Shown here: positions 18,579-28,685 of the stretch, in pieces
Numbering within the stretch: position 1 is the first letter of the stretch
Layout of the letters: the number at the start of each line of letters is the position of its first letter
Source of the DNA: Sphingobium sp. CCH11-B1
Lineage (GTDB): Bacteria > Pseudomonadota > Alphaproteobacteria > Sphingomonadales > Sphingomonadaceae
Assembly (NCBI RefSeq): GCF_001556865.1
Contig: NZ_LSJY01000184.1
Coordinates: 6,444-70,443, forward strand
DNA: 64,000 nt
Direction: 5' to 3'
Translations under genes and position numbers: made by a program
Notes under the pieces: model-generated
Told to the model about the DNA's origin: nothing
Seen by the model: only the letters and a program-made list of their open reading frames with translations
Database searches by the model: none

Positions 18579-20252
18579 CTAGCCCCGCACCGCCACTCCG
18601 TTCGCGGCGGACAGCACCGCCTTGACGGAGGCGGTCGCGACGTCGCTGTCGGTGCCGACGCCAAAGACGGTGCGGCCGTCGGGCGTGCGGCATTCGACAT
18701 AGGCGGCGGCGTTCACGTTGCTGCCCGCGCCGATGGCATGTTCGCTATAGTCCGCGATCTCCAGCTCGACCCCGAACGCCTCGCGCAGCGCCGCCAGCAC
18801 GGAAGAGAGCAGGCCGTTGCCGCGCCCGGACACCGACCGCTCGCTCCCCTTGTGGCCGATCTTGCCGGTGAAGATGCGGTCGCCCGCCTGGCCGCCCTCA
18901 TGATAGTCGATCAGGGCGTAGGGCTGTTCGCCGGTCAGGCAATAATGACTCTCGAACGCCTCGCCGATGTCGGCGGCGTTGAGTTCGCGGCTGCTGCTGT
19001 CGGCCAGCGCCTGCACGACCTTGGAAAAATCCGCCTGCATCCGCTTGGGCAGCTTGTAACCCTTGTCCTGCTGTAGCACCCAGGCGACGCCGCCCTTGCC
19101 GGACTGCGAATTGACGCGGATCACCGCCTCATAGTCGCGGCCCAGATCCTTGGGATCGATCGGCAGATAGGGCACGTTCCAGATCTGGTCGTTGCGCGCG
19201 TCCTGCGCGGCGAAGCCCTTCTTGATCGCATCCTGATGGCTGCCGGAAAAGGCGGTGAACACCAGTTCGCCGGCATAGGGGTGGCGTGGATGGACGGGCA
19301 GCTGGTTGCAATATTCGACCGTCTGGATGACCTCGTCTATGTCGCTGAAGTCCAGGCCGGGGTTGATGCCCTGCGTGTACATGTTGAGCGCCACGGTCAC
19401 GAGATCGCAATTGCCGGTGCGCTCTCCATTGCCGAACAGGCAGCCCTCGACGCGGTCCGCGCCCGCCATGATCCCCAGCTCCGCCGCCGCGACGCCGGTG
19501 CCCCGGTCGTTATGCGTATGGAGCGAAATCACCACGCTGTCGCGCTTGCTGATGTTGCGGCACATCCATTCGATCTGGTCGGCATAGATGTTGGGCGTCG
19601 CGCACTCGACCGTGGCGGGCAGGTTCAGGATCAGCGGCCGTTCGGGCGTGGGCCGGAGTATTTCCATCACCGCCTCGCAGCATTCCAGGCTGAAATCCAG
19701 TTCGGCGGTGGAGAAGGTTTCCGGCGAATATTCGAAATGCCAGTCCGTGTCCGGCTGGGCGGCGGCGTGGTCGCGCAGCAGCTTGGCGGCGTCGATGGCG
19801 ATCTGACGCACCTCATGCCGTTCCATCTGGAACACGATATTCCGCCACGCCGGCGAGACGGCATTATAGACATGGACGATCGCCTGGCGCGCGCCGCGCA
19901 GCGACTCGAACGTGGTGGCGATCAGGTCCGCCCGCGCCTGGGTCAGCACCTGCGGCATCACGTCGTCGGGGATCGCGCCGTCGCGCACCAGCCCCGATAT
20001 GAAGTCGAACTCGGTCGCGCCCGCGCTGGGGAAGCCGACCTCGATCTCCTTGACGCCGACTTTGACCAGCAGGTCGAAGAAGCGGCGCTTCTTTTCGGCG
20101 TTCATGGGATCGATCAACGACTGATTGCCGTCGCGCATGTCGGTCGACAGCCAGCGGGGCGGCGCTGTGATGACGCGCGACGGCCATTGCCGGTCGGGCA
20201 GGTCAACCTGCGGGAAGGGGCGATATTTCAAAGACGGTTCGGTCAGCATCAT
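18579..20252 (-). CDS. leuA: 2-isopropylmalate synthase
   Basis: 557 residues, the longer LeuA type 2 form. It condenses acetyl-CoA with 2-ketoisovalerate, the first committed step to leucine. The active-site [13 protein letters not shown] is near residues 38-50 (metal ligand D41), and the HxH metal motif SLHTHNDRG is near 241-249. The C-terminal ~120 residues are the leucine-sensing regulatory domain. Two adjacent ATGs follow AGGAACAG. A leucine-rich leader peptide with pairing arms lies upstream, so it is probably controlled by leucyl-tRNA supply as well as feedback. Confidence 0.96.
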   Translation of the reverse strand: MMLTEPSLKYRPFPQVDLPDRQWPSRVITAPPRWLSTDMRDGNQSLIDPMNAEKKRRFFDLLVKVGVKEIEVGFPSAGATEFDFISGLVRDGAIPDDVMPQVLTQARADLIATTFESLRGARQAIVHVYNAVSPAWRNIVFQMERHEVRQIAIDAAKLLRDHAAAQPDTDWHFEYSPETFSTAELDFSLECCEAVMEILRPTPERPLILNLPATVECATPNIYADQIEWMCRNISKRDSVVISLHTHNDRGTGVAAAELGIMAGADRVEGCLFGNGERTGNCDLVTVALNMYTQGINPGLDFSDIDEVIQTVEYCNQLPVHPRHPYAGELVFTAFSGSHQDAIKKGFAAQDARNDQIWNVPYLPIDPKDLGRDYEAVIRVNSQSGKGGVAWVLQQDKGYKLPKRMQADFSKVVQALADSSSRELNAADIGEAFESHYCLTGEQPYALIDYHEGGQAGDRIFTGKIGHKGSERSVSGRGNGLLSSVLAALREAFGVELEIADYSEHAIGAGSNVNAAAYVECRTPDGRTVFGVGTDSDVATASVKAVLSAANGVAVRG

Positions 20253-20316
20253 GGCATCTGTTCCTGCGCGGCGCGCGCCTGCGCGTCCGTTGGGTCGACT
20301 TGACTATGTGTAGGGT

Positions 20317-20378
20317 GCCCTTAGGCGGATCGACGCTGCCCTTAGCCGGAAGGCAGCCTAAATGCCACGCCTAAGGGC
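20317..20378 (-). promoter_or_regulatory. Putative leucine attenuator: competing stem arms before leuA
   Basis: Read on the minus strand, arm 1 (20368-20378, overlapping the leader stop codon) pairs perfectly over 11 bp with arm 4 (20317-20327). Arm 1 can instead pair over 8 bp with arm 3 (within 20335-20347). Arm 3 also forms a 6-bp hairpin with arm 2 (20352-20359), and arm 2 can pair with arm 4. These mutually exclusive pairings, placed right after a run of Leu codons, are what an attenuator needs. No T-run follows arm 4, so the output could be Rho-dependent or translational. Confidence 0.65.
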
Positions 20379-20430
20379 GTGTAAGTCGTAGCAGGGTAAG
20401 AAGCGCCTGGCTGTGCATGGACATGCCCAT
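20371..20430 (-). CDS. leuL: Leucine leader peptide
   Basis: 19 codons from ATG at 20430: MGMSMHSQALLTLLRLTRP, then TAG. Five of seven consecutive codons (10-16) are Leu, using CTT, CTT, CTG, CTA and CTT. AGGG lies close upstream; the second in-frame ATG (20424) has the better spacing. The stop codon sits inside the first arm of the downstream structure, so a ribosome stalled for leucyl-tRNA would change the fold. Too short for routine annotation; leu leader peptides before leuA are known in other Proteobacteria. Confidence 0.75.
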   Translation of the reverse strand: MGMSMHSQALLTLLRLTRP

Positions 20431-20477
20431 AACCCTAATGCGGCGGCAGGGTAAAGCCGTTTCTTTCGCACAGCCCG

Positions 20478-21068
20478 TCAGGAACGACGGAAAATTGCGT
20501 CCACCGACAGGTCGACCCGGTCCGCGACGAAGGGTCGGCCAAAGCCCATGCCGAACTCGCTTCGCCGCACGGACATGGTCCCGGTGAAGTGAAGCGTCGA
20601 CAGGCCGGGGGCTTCGTCAGGCGTTACGCCCACCAGGCGGACGGACAAGGTCACGGGCTGCGTCTGGCCGTGCATGGTGAGCTGGCCTGCGATCTGCATT
20701 TCGCCCTGCGCGGTGGCGAGCGGCGCATCCTCGGCATTGAACCGCACGGTCGGATATTGCGCGATGTCGAAAAAGCTGCCGCCCTTCAGCATCGCGTCGG
20801 TCGAAGCGTCGCCCGTCGTCATGTTTTCGACGGGGAAGCTGATGTCTATGGCGGCGCGGCCGGGGCGCGCGGGATCGATCGTCACGGCCCCCGATGGGTC
20901 GCGAAAATCGCCTTCATATTTGCCGATCGCGGCCTTGACGTGAAAATGCACGCGCGTCGCCTGCGCATCGACGGCATAGCGGCCGGGCTGGTAGAGCGTC
21001 GGGGAGGCCGCGGCGGGCGTGAGCAGGATCACACCGATCAGCTTGCCTGCCCGCGCCGCCATGCGCAT
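20478..21068 (-). CDS. YceI family periplasmic protein (copy 2)
   Basis: 196 residues. A signal-like N-terminus (LIGVILLTPAAASP) precedes a YceI lipocalin-like barrel: YAVDAQATRVHFHVK, then TDAMLKGGSFFDIAQYPTVRF and a late GQLTMHGQTQPVTLSVRL. YceI proteins bind isoprenoid or other hydrophobic ligands in the periplasm. It lies six bases downstream of a second YceI gene on the same strand, so the pair is probably one operon. Sequence similarity between the two is modest, suggesting an old duplication. Confidence 0.88.
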   Translation of the reverse strand: MRMAARAGKLIGVILLTPAAASPTLYQPGRYAVDAQATRVHFHVKAAIGKYEGDFRDPSGAVTIDPARPGRAAIDISFPVENMTTGDASTDAMLKGGSFFDIAQYPTVRFNAEDAPLATAQGEMQIAGQLTMHGQTQPVTLSVRLVGVTPDEAPGLSTLHFTGTMSVRRSEFGMGFGRPFVADRVDLSVDAIFRRS

Positions 21069-21073
21069 CGCGC

Positions 21074-21694
21074 TTACTGCTTTTCGAAGCCGGCTATCAC
21101 CTTGAGCGCGATGGCGTCGCTGACCAGCGGCACGGCCATGCCCATGCCGAAATCGCTGCGCTTGATCGTGCCGGTGGCGACGAAGCCGATATTTTCCTTC
21201 TTGCTCATCGGCTGCGGACCGGCGCCATAGAATTCGGCGTCCAGCGTCACCGGCTTGGTCACGCCGTGCAGGGTGAGGTTGCCCGTAATCTCCGCGCCGG
21301 TCGCGCCTTCGGGCTTCACGCTGGTCGATACGAAGGTCGCGGTCGGAAACTTCGCGACATCGAAGAAGTCAGCCTTCATCAGATGCTCGTCCAGCTTCGC
21401 GACGCCGGTGCGCAGGTTGGCGATCTGGAAAGTGACCTCCACCTTGGAATTGGCCGGGTTGGCCTTGTCCAGCGTCAGCGTGCCGGTCGGCTCGGCGATG
21501 GTGCCGGCGTTGTTGGTGAATCCCATATGATCCCAGGCGAACACGACCTGCGTGTGACCGCCGTCCACCTTGTACGATCCGCCAGTGACCTTTGCCGGAT
21601 CCTTGGTGCCGGGGGCGGCGGGCATCTGGGCGATGAGGGCGGAGCCGCCGGCAAGCGCAATGAAGGCAGCGGCGGGGATCAGGAATTTACGCAT
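21074..21694 (-). CDS. YceI family periplasmic protein (copy 1)
   Basis: 206 residues from MRKFLIPAAAFIALAGGSAL, a clear signal peptide. The barrel shows YKVDGGHTQVVFAWDHMGF, then HLMKADFFDVAKFPTATFV and GNLTLHGVTKPVTLDAEF, all YceI hallmarks. It is upstream of the other YceI gene with a six-base gap. The ligand is unknown. Confidence 0.92.
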   Translation of the reverse strand: MRKFLIPAAAFIALAGGSALIAQMPAAPGTKDPAKVTGGSYKVDGGHTQVVFAWDHMGFTNNAGTIAEPTGTLTLDKANPANSKVEVTFQIANLRTGVAKLDEHLMKADFFDVAKFPTATFVSTSVKPEGATGAEITGNLTLHGVTKPVTLDAEFYGAGPQPMSKKENIGFVATGTIKRSDFGMGMAVPLVSDAIALKVIAGFEKQ

Positions 21695-22003
21695 GGATTC
21701 AGAGACTCCGAAACGCTCAAGGGACGCCGCACCATAGCAGCGCGCCCCGATTGATCCAGAGCCGTAACGGCGAACGGATCGTTTCCGTTCCGTATCCGCA
21801 TGGGCAGCGGGCATGGGCGGCGGAGCGCAGGCAGGACAGCCCACGCGAGTGCCGTTTTGTGCGCAATCTGCGGAGCGGGGAGGGAGCGCGCCAGGACGAA
21901 GGAGGGGTCGGCAAGACCGGTCATGCCCATGCATGACCGCCCTCCCGACCCCGCATTCAGACCTTACGGCCCATCATTTACCCACAAGGGGAGCAAAGCA
22001 AGC
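21695..22003. other. 309-base gap between ilvC and the YceI genes, with a nested hairpin
   Basis: I see no gene here. At 21904-21952 there is a nested inverted repeat: outer arms ggggtcgg (21904-21911) and ccgacccc (21945-21952), inner arms ggtcatgc (21919-21926) and gcatgacc (21931-21938) with a 4-base loop. It lies about 50 bases beyond the ilvC stop and is likely a transcript-end structure. The rest should include the promoter of the YceI pair, which I could not place. Confidence 0.55.
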
Positions 22004-23098
<1,095 letters not shown>

Positions 23099-23205
23099 CT
23101 AGATGAAGTTGGAGAGGAGTGCGCCGCCGCCCCCTCTCCGGCTGCGATCAGGCAGCATGCTGCCAAGTCTCGCTTCCCTCTCCCCCCAAATGGGGCGAGG
23201 GACCG

Positions 23206-23721
23206 TCAATTCGCCTCTTTCCCCCGCATCAGGCCGACGACCCCGGTGCGGCCGACCTCGACGAGGCCGATCTGGCGCATAAGCGCGACGAAATTGTCGA
23301 CCTTTTCCGTGGTGCCGGTCAGCTCGAAAATGAAACTCTCGATCGTCGTGTCGACCACCTTGGCGCGGAACACGTCGGCCAGGCGCAGCGCCTCGATCCG
23401 GTCCTCGCCCGTGCCGGCGACCTTCACCAGCGCCAGTTCGCGCTCCACGAACGGCCCCTCGTCGGTCAGGTCCGTCACCTTGTGCACCGGCACCAGCCGG
23501 TCGAGCTGGGCGATAATCTGGTCGATCACCTTGGGCGGGCCGCTGGTGACGATGGTGATGCGGCTGACGCCATGATCCGGCGTGATGTCCGCCACGGTCA
23601 GGCTGTCGATATTATAGCCGCGCGCGGTGAACAGCCCCGCGATGCGCGCCAATATGCCCGCCTCGTTCGAAACGGTCAGCGACAGGACGTGCCGCTGGCT
23701 CAATTCTTCCTGGATATGCAT
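23206..23721 (-). CDS. ilvN: Acetolactate synthase, regulatory (small) subunit
   Basis: 171 residues. The N-terminal ACT domain (VLSLTVSNEAGILARIAGLF, about residues 12-31) binds valine for feedback inhibition, and the C-terminal domain has AKVVDTTIESFIFELTGTTE. The size fits the IlvH/IlvN long form. Its ATG shares a base with the stop of an unknown 127-residue gene (TGATG), which lies between it and ilvB. Confidence 0.96.
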   Translation of the reverse strand: MHIQEELSQRHVLSLTVSNEAGILARIAGLFTARGYNIDSLTVADITPDHGVSRITIVTSGPPKVIDQIIAQLDRLVPVHKVTDLTDEGPFVERELALVKVAGTGEDRIEALRLADVFRAKVVDTTIESFIFELTGTTEKVDNFVALMRQIGLVEVGRTGVVGLMRGKEAN

Positions 23722-24104
23722 CAGATGGTTCCGTGATCCTGATGGTCGTCGGCCGGCCTGTCGTCCGTTGTCGTGTCCGGGCCGGATTTTTCGTGCCGCT
23801 GCGAAATCATCGCCACGAAGGCGAAATGCCATTCGCCGTCGAGCCGATGGGCGAGCCGTACCGGGAAGCCGGCGACCGCGTCGAACATCCGTTCCAATCG
23901 CTCCCCCACATAGCGGGGACCGACCAGCAGCGTGGCGATCCTCCCCTTGTTGAAATCGAAGCCATGGTCGAGATGAACCTCCCACTCCTCATTGTCGGGA
24001 TCGACATGATCGGTGGTCCATCCGGTCAGTTCGGCGGTGCCGGCGTTCCGCTCGAAATCCCATGGCTCCGTCACATGGATGCGGAGCTTCAGATGCTGCG
24101 TCAC
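23721..24104 (-). CDS. Protein of unknown function between ilvB and ilvN
   Basis: 127 residues, not a family I can name. It is soluble, Trp- and Asp-rich, with segments such as VTEPWDFERNAGTAELTGW and EEWEVHLDHGFDFNKGRIAT. The C-terminal ~25 residues are a hydrophilic, probably disordered tail. AAGGA overlapping the ilvB stop serves as ribosome site ten bases after ilvB, and its own TGA overlaps the ilvN ATG. The tight packing implies coexpression with both acetolactate synthase subunits; any role in the enzyme is inference. Confidence 0.8.
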   Translation of the reverse strand: MTQHLKLRIHVTEPWDFERNAGTAELTGWTTDHVDPDNEEWEVHLDHGFDFNKGRIATLLVGPRYVGERLERMFDAVAGFPVRLAHRLDGEWHFAFVAMISQRHEKSGPDTTTDDRPADDHQDHGTI

Positions 24105-24114
24105 ATGCCGGTCC

Positions 24115-25866
24115 TTACACCAGAGCCTTGGCTTCGTCCGACATCACCCCCGCGATCTGGTTGGGATCGAGCAGCATGTCGGTGTGCGCCGCGCCCGACG
24201 GGATCATGGGGAAGCAATTGGAAAGCTTGGCCACCCGGCAATCGACGATCACCGGCCCGTCTGTTTCCAGCATCTGGCGGATGCCGCTCTCCAATTCCTG
24301 CGGCCCTTCGATCCGGATGCCGGTCCAGCCATAGGCTTCGCCCAGCTTCACGAAATCGGGCAGGCTGTCGGAATAGCTGTTGGAATAGCGGCTTTCATAG
24401 GTCAGCTCCTGCCACTGGCGGACCATGCCCATATATTCATTGTTCAGGATGAAGATCTTGACCGGCAGGCGATACTGGCTGGCCGTTCCCATTTCCTGAA
24501 TGTTCATCTGGATCGATGCGTCGCCCGCGATGCAGATGGCGGTGCTGTCGGGATTGCCCATCTGCGCTCCGATCGCTGCGGGAAAGCCATAGCCCATCGT
24601 GCCGAGCCCGCCGGAGGTCAGCCATTTATTCGGCGCCTCGAACCCGAAATGCTGGGCCGCCCACATCTGGTGCTGGCCGACTTCGGTGGTGATGATGACG
24701 TCCTTGCCGGTCGCCCGGCATGCCTTGTAGAGGTCGGTGATCGCGCGTTGCGGCATGATCTCGACGCCATTTTCGGCATAGTCCAGGCTGCGCTTGGCGC
24801 GCCAGCCCGCGATCCGCGCCCACCATTCGCCAAGGTCGGCCTTTTGACGGCCTCGCTGCTTCCACAGCGCGATCATATCGTCCAGTGCGCTGCCGACATC
24901 GGCGACGATGGCGACCTCGACATCGACGATCTTGTTGATCGAGCTGCGGTCGATATCGACATGGATTTTCCGCGCGTGCGGCGCGAAGGCGTCCAGCCGC
25001 CCCGTGACCCGATCGTCGAAGCGCGCGCCGACGCACAGGATCAGGTCCGCCTGGTTCATCGCCCAATTGGCCTCATAGGTGCCGTGCATCCCCAGCATCC
25101 CGAGCCACTGGTCGGACGATGCGGGGAAAGCGCCCAGGCCCATCAATGTGGACGTGACCGGCGCGCCGGTCAGCGCCGCCAGTTCGCGCAGCAGCGCGCT
25201 GGCTTCCGGCCCCGAATTGATGACGCCGCCGCCGGTATAGAGGATCGGCCGTTCCGCCGCCGCCAGCATTTCCACCGCCGCGTCGATCGCCGCTGCGTCC
25301 GCCTTGGTCTGCGGGCGATAGCTCGCATGGACCTTCAGCTCCGGCCGGGCATAGGGCGCGGTCGCGATCTGGACATTCTTGGGAATGTCGATGACGACCG
25401 GGCCGGGGCGGCCGGTGGTGGCGATATGGAACGCCTCATGGACGACCTGCGCCAGTCTGGCCGGATCTTTGACCAGATAATTATGCTTGGTGCAGTGGCG
25501 CGTGATGCCGACCGTGTCGGCTTCCTGGAAGGCGTCGGTGCCGATCAGCTGCGTCGGCACCTGTCCGGTGATGACGATCATGGGGATCGAATCCATCAGC
25601 GCGTCGGTGATGCCGGTGACCGCGTTGGTCGCGCCGGGGCCGGAGGTGACGAGCACGACGCCGGGCTTGCCGGTCGACCGCGCATAGCCCTCCGCCATGT
25701 GCGTCGCGCCCTGTTCGTGGCGGACGAGCACGTGCCGGATCGTGGGATGATTGAAGAGCGCGTCATAAATGGGCAGCACCGCGCCGCCCGGATAGCCGAA
25801 CACGACTTCGACGCCCAGATCGACCAGGCATTCGACCAATATGTCCGCGCCGCTCTTTTCGGCCAC
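24115..25866 (-). CDS. ilvB: Acetolactate synthase, catalytic (large) subunit
   Basis: 583 residues from a GTG with GGAG eight bases upstream. It condenses pyruvate with pyruvate or 2-ketobutyrate using thiamine diphosphate and FAD. The cofactor-activating glutamate is E51 in RHEQGATHMAEGYAR, and the Mg/ThDP motif near residues 446-475 begins GDASIQMNIQEM and ends NNEYMGM. First gene of the ilvB-unknown-ilvN operon, with ilvC downstream. I found no Ile/Val-rich leader peptide in the 99-base gap upstream. Confidence 0.96.
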   Translation of the reverse strand: MAEKSGADILVECLVDLGVEVVFGYPGGAVLPIYDALFNHPTIRHVLVRHEQGATHMAEGYARSTGKPGVVLVTSGPGATNAVTGITDALMDSIPMIVITGQVPTQLIGTDAFQEADTVGITRHCTKHNYLVKDPARLAQVVHEAFHIATTGRPGPVVIDIPKNVQIATAPYARPELKVHASYRPQTKADAAAIDAAVEMLAAAERPILYTGGGVINSGPEASALLRELAALTGAPVTSTLMGLGAFPASSDQWLGMLGMHGTYEANWAMNQADLILCVGARFDDRVTGRLDAFAPHARKIHVDIDRSSINKIVDVEVAIVADVGSALDDMIALWKQRGRQKADLGEWWARIAGWRAKRSLDYAENGVEIMPQRAITDLYKACRATGKDVIITTEVGQHQMWAAQHFGFEAPNKWLTSGGLGTMGYGFPAAIGAQMGNPDSTAICIAGDASIQMNIQEMGTASQYRLPVKIFILNNEYMGMVRQWQELTYESRYSNSYSDSLPDFVKLGEAYGWTGIRIEGPQELESGIRQMLETDGPVIVDCRVAKLSNCFPMIPSGAAHTDMLLDPNQIAGVMSDEAKALV

Positions 25867-25965
25867 GTGGGAACTCCTTCACTGTTGCAGGGTGCGGCTT
25901 TGCGCCCCTGTGCCGCCAATGGCAAGGCGCCTGCCTCTAGTGGACATAAAATGGCTGGTCAACCA

Positions 25966-26910
25966 CTATTGTTGTAATTTAATTACTAATTCATTGATTA
26001 TTTCATTATCAATCTTTCCAGCTTCGCGCGGCCACCCTGCGGGACTCTGGTTCGCGAACCAGGTATATTGCCGCTTGGCATATTGGCGGGTGGCGATGCG
26101 GCCGCGTTCGATGCAGCTGTCCACATCGCTGTCTCCCTTGATGTACGCGGCGATCTCCGGCACGCCGATCGCGCGCATCACCGGCAGAGCGGGATCGAGG
26201 TTTCGGGCCAGCAACGCCTCGACCTCGGCAACCGCCCCCTGTTCGATCATCAGCGCGAAGCGGCGGTCGCATCTGTCGATCAGCCAATCGCGCGGTGGCA
26301 GCAGGATCATCGGGCTGAGGGTGATCCGGTTGCCGATTCCGCCTTCCTTGCGCGCCTGCCAGCTTTTGAGGGTCCGCCCGGTCGACCGCACCACCTCCAG
26401 CGCCCGCGCCACCCGCGTCGTGTCTGCGGGGGCGAGGCGAGCGGCGGCATCGGGGTCTTCGCGGGCCAGCGCCGCATGCGCCGCCGCCACCGGCATGGCG
26501 CGCACGGCCGCGCGGATGTCCGGGTCGATCTCAGGCACCGGGGCGATGCCGTCCAGCAGGGTGCGGATATAAAGGCCTGTGCCACCGACCAGCACAGGCA
26601 CCTTGCCTTTGTGGTGCGCCGCCTCGATCTCCGCCTTCGCTTCGGCCGCCCAGCGCGCGGCGGTGCAGGCGTCCGCACCGTCGATATGGCCGAACAGGCG
26701 GTGCGGCACGCTGCCCATCTCTGCGGCCGAGGGGCGGGCAGAAAGAATGGCGAGATCGGCGTAAACCTGGCTGGCGTCAGCATTGATGACGACGCCACCG
26801 GTGCGCTTTGCAAGCTCTATGGCGAGCGCGCTCTTGCCGCTGGCGGTCGGCCCGGCAATAAGCGCGACCCGTGGGCGGGATTCGCCGGGACTGGGTTCGG
26901 GAGTAAGCAT
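25966..26910 (-). CDS. miaA: tRNA dimethylallyltransferase
   Basis: 314 residues. It adds a dimethylallyl group to A37 of tRNAs reading UNN codons. The P-loop is GPTASGKS (residues 20-27), followed by [31 protein letters not shown] and [11 protein letters not shown] are the tRNA-binding end motifs. The start codon overlaps the divergent serB start (CATG), so the regulatory sequences of each gene lie inside the other. AAGG sits upstream but at long spacing, so the start is likely rather than certain. Confidence 0.94.
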   Translation of the reverse strand: MLTPEPSPGESRPRVALIAGPTASGKSALAIELAKRTGGVVINADASQVYADLAILSARPSAAEMGSVPHRLFGHIDGADACTAARWAAEAKAEIEAAHHKGKVPVLVGGTGLYIRTLLDGIAPVPEIDPDIRAAVRAMPVAAAHAALAREDPDAAARLAPADTTRVARALEVVRSTGRTLKSWQARKEGGIGNRITLSPMILLPPRDWLIDRCDRRFALMIEQGAVAEVEALLARNLDPALPVMRAIGVPEIAAYIKGDSDVDSCIERGRIATRQYAKRQYTWFANQSPAGWPREAGKIDNEIINELVIKLQQ

Positions 26911-27787
26911 GTTCGTCGCGACCTTAGTGGCAAGTGGCTCCATGGGGCAGGGGGATATTGCGCAGGCCACCGGCCGGCTCGCCACCGCCGGCTGCGCGCC
27001 CGTCGACGGCGTCTGGCTGGACGAGGGCAAGGCCGCCGACATCTTCTTCGCCATGGACCCCGTCACCGCCCGCGCCGTGTTGACCGAGGTGGGCGACGCC
27101 ATCGACGTCATCGTCCAGCCCGCCGCCATCCGCGAAAAGGCGCTCATCATCGCTGACATGGATTCGACCATGATCACCGTCGAGTGCATCGACGAGCTGG
27201 CCGACTATGCGGGCATCAAGCCGCAGATCGCGGAAATCACCGAGCGCGCGATGCGCGGAGAGCTGGACTTCGCCGGGGCGCTCAACGAACGGGTCGCGCT
27301 GCTGAAGGGGCTTCCCGACAGCGCCATCGACCAGTGTCGTGCCGAACGCGTCAGGATCATGCCGGGCGCAAAGGCGCTGGTCCGCACGATGAAGGCGCGG
27401 GGCGCGCGCACGCTGCTGGTGTCGGGCGGCTTCACCCGCTTCACCGGTCCCGTGGCGGAAGAGATCGGCTTCGACGCCAATGTCGCCAATGTGCTGGAGA
27501 TCGCAGATGGCGCATTGCTCGGCACTGTCGTCACGCCCATCGTGGACGCCGCACGCAAGCGGGCGGAGCTGGAGGCGGCGATCGACGGCGGCATCGATCG
27601 CGCGCTGACGCTGGCTGTGGGCGACGGCGCGAACGACATTCCGATGATCGAGGGAGCGGGCCTGGGCGTCGCCTATCATGCCAAGCCCAAGACACGCGCG
27701 GCCGCCGCGGCCGAGATCGTCCATGGCGACCTTTCCGCGCTGCTCTACGCGCAGGGGATCGCGCGGCGGGACTGGGCCGCTGAATAG
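26909..27787 (+). CDS. serB: Phosphoserine phosphatase
   Basis: 292 residues; final step of serine synthesis. The HAD nucleophile motif is [14 protein letters not shown] (D83, D85), motif II is SGGFTRF, and motif IV is [12 protein letters not shown] short N-terminal domain precedes the catalytic domain, as in SerB. GGGAG lies about five bases before the ATG. It starts two bases inside miaA on the opposite strand and ends four bases from the convergent Rap1a/Tai-like gene. Confidence 0.95.
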   Translation: MFVATLVASGSMGQGDIAQATGRLATAGCAPVDGVWLDEGKAADIFFAMDPVTARAVLTEVGDAIDVIVQPAAIREKALIIADMDSTMITVECIDELADYAGIKPQIAEITERAMRGELDFAGALNERVALLKGLPDSAIDQCRAERVRIMPGAKALVRTMKARGARTLLVSGGFTRFTGPVAEEIGFDANVANVLEIADGALLGTVVTPIVDAARKRAELEAAIDGGIDRALTLAVGDGANDIPMIEGAGLGVAYHAKPKTRAAAAAEIVHGDLSALLYAQGIARRDWAAE

Positions 27788-27791
27788 GCGA

Positions 27792-28193
27792 TCAGCGCTT
27801 CTTGTTCGAACGCGCCTTTTTCGCCGCAGCCTTGCACGGCCAGGCCTTGCGCGTGGCGGCAAACACCTGAGACGAGGCGGAGTTGGCGGCCCGGTCCCTG
27901 GGATTTTTGCTCAGATAATCGACCGTGGTCTTGCGCAGGTCGGCGATGGTCACGTCCGCCGGGATGCAGCTTTTGAGGCCGTTCGCTTCCCGCGTCGTAT
28001 TGAACGCATCGACCGCGCCGCTGATATAGCCGACGCATTCGTAGGACCGTTCGAAATAATCCTTGCTGTCCTTGGGCGTCGAGCAGCTTTCGTACAGCGC
28101 GTCGCCGCTGTAGAAGCCGGCCTGCGCGGGCAATGGGAGGAAGGCCAGGCCCGTGACCGCCGCGCCAATGCCCGCCACCGTCGAAATCTTCAT
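27792..28193 (-). CDS. Rap1a/Tai-like exported protein
   Basis: 133 residues from MKISTVAGIGAAVTGLAF, with a signal peptide ending PAQA. The mature part has FYSGDALYESC, YECVGYISGAVDA and RKAWPC, with four cysteines spaced as in the Rap1a/Tai family (named for Serratia T6SS immunity proteins, though many members are lone housekeeping-context genes). No T6SS effector is adjacent, so an immunity role is unsupported. It follows ruvX by four bases. Confidence 0.72.
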   Translation of the reverse strand: MKISTVAGIGAAVTGLAFLPLPAQAGFYSGDALYESCSTPKDSKDYFERSYECVGYISGAVDAFNTTREANGLKSCIPADVTIADLRKTTVDYLSKNPRDRAANSASSQVFAATRKAWPCKAAAKKARSNKKR

Positions 28194-28197
28194 GCTT

Positions 28198-28671
28198 TCA
28201 CTCCATTCCCGCCACCAGGCCGTCGATCGCGCCCTGAAGGATGTAGCTCGCCGCCAGCTTGTCCACCAGTTCGTCCCGCCGTGCCCGGCTGGCATCCGCC
28301 TCCAGCAATGTGCGGGTCACCGCCTGCGTCGACCATCGCTCGTCCCACAGCAGGATGGGGCGGCCAAGGTCCGCGATATTGTGGGCGAAGGCGCGGCTCG
28401 CCTGCGCGCGTGGCGAACTGCTGCCATCCAGGTTCAGCGGCAGGCCGATGACGACGCCCCTGACCTGCTGCTGGTCGATGAAGGCGGCGAGGCCGATCTT
28501 GTCCTTGCCGAACTTGCCGCGCGTCACCGTGTAGGCGGGGCTGGCGATCGTCCATGCAGCGTCGCACAGGGCAAGGCCGATCGTCTTCGTCCCCACGTCC
28601 ATGCCGATCAGCCGACCGCCCTGCGGCAGGGCGGCGCGAAAGGCGGCGCGATCCGTCGTCACCAAAGTCAT
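28198..28671 (-). CDS. ruvX: Holliday junction resolvase-like protein RuvX/YqgF
   Basis: 157 residues. The RNase H-like fold begins at [18 protein letters not shown] (D25), continues with [13 protein letters not shown] and ends with the conserved DERWST. YqgF-type proteins act in pre-16S rRNA processing or branched-DNA resolution. An upstream in-frame GTG (28689) would overlap the preceding gene's stop (GTGA); family length favours the ATG used here, but the GTG is possible. Confidence 0.92.
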   Translation of the reverse strand: MTLVTTDRAAFRAALPQGGRLIGMDVGTKTIGLALCDAAWTIASPAYTVTRGKFGKDKIGLAAFIDQQQVRGVVIGLPLNLDGSSSPRAQASRAFAHNIADLGRPILLWDERWSTQAVTRTLLEADASRARRDELVDKLAASYILQGAIDGLVAGME

Positions 28672-28685
28672 GGGCGCATGCCCTG

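Noticed and set aside
27792..28193. T6SS immunity protein (by Rap1a/Tai similarity)
   Set aside because: No effector or T6SS gene is adjacent; the family name does not establish the role here.
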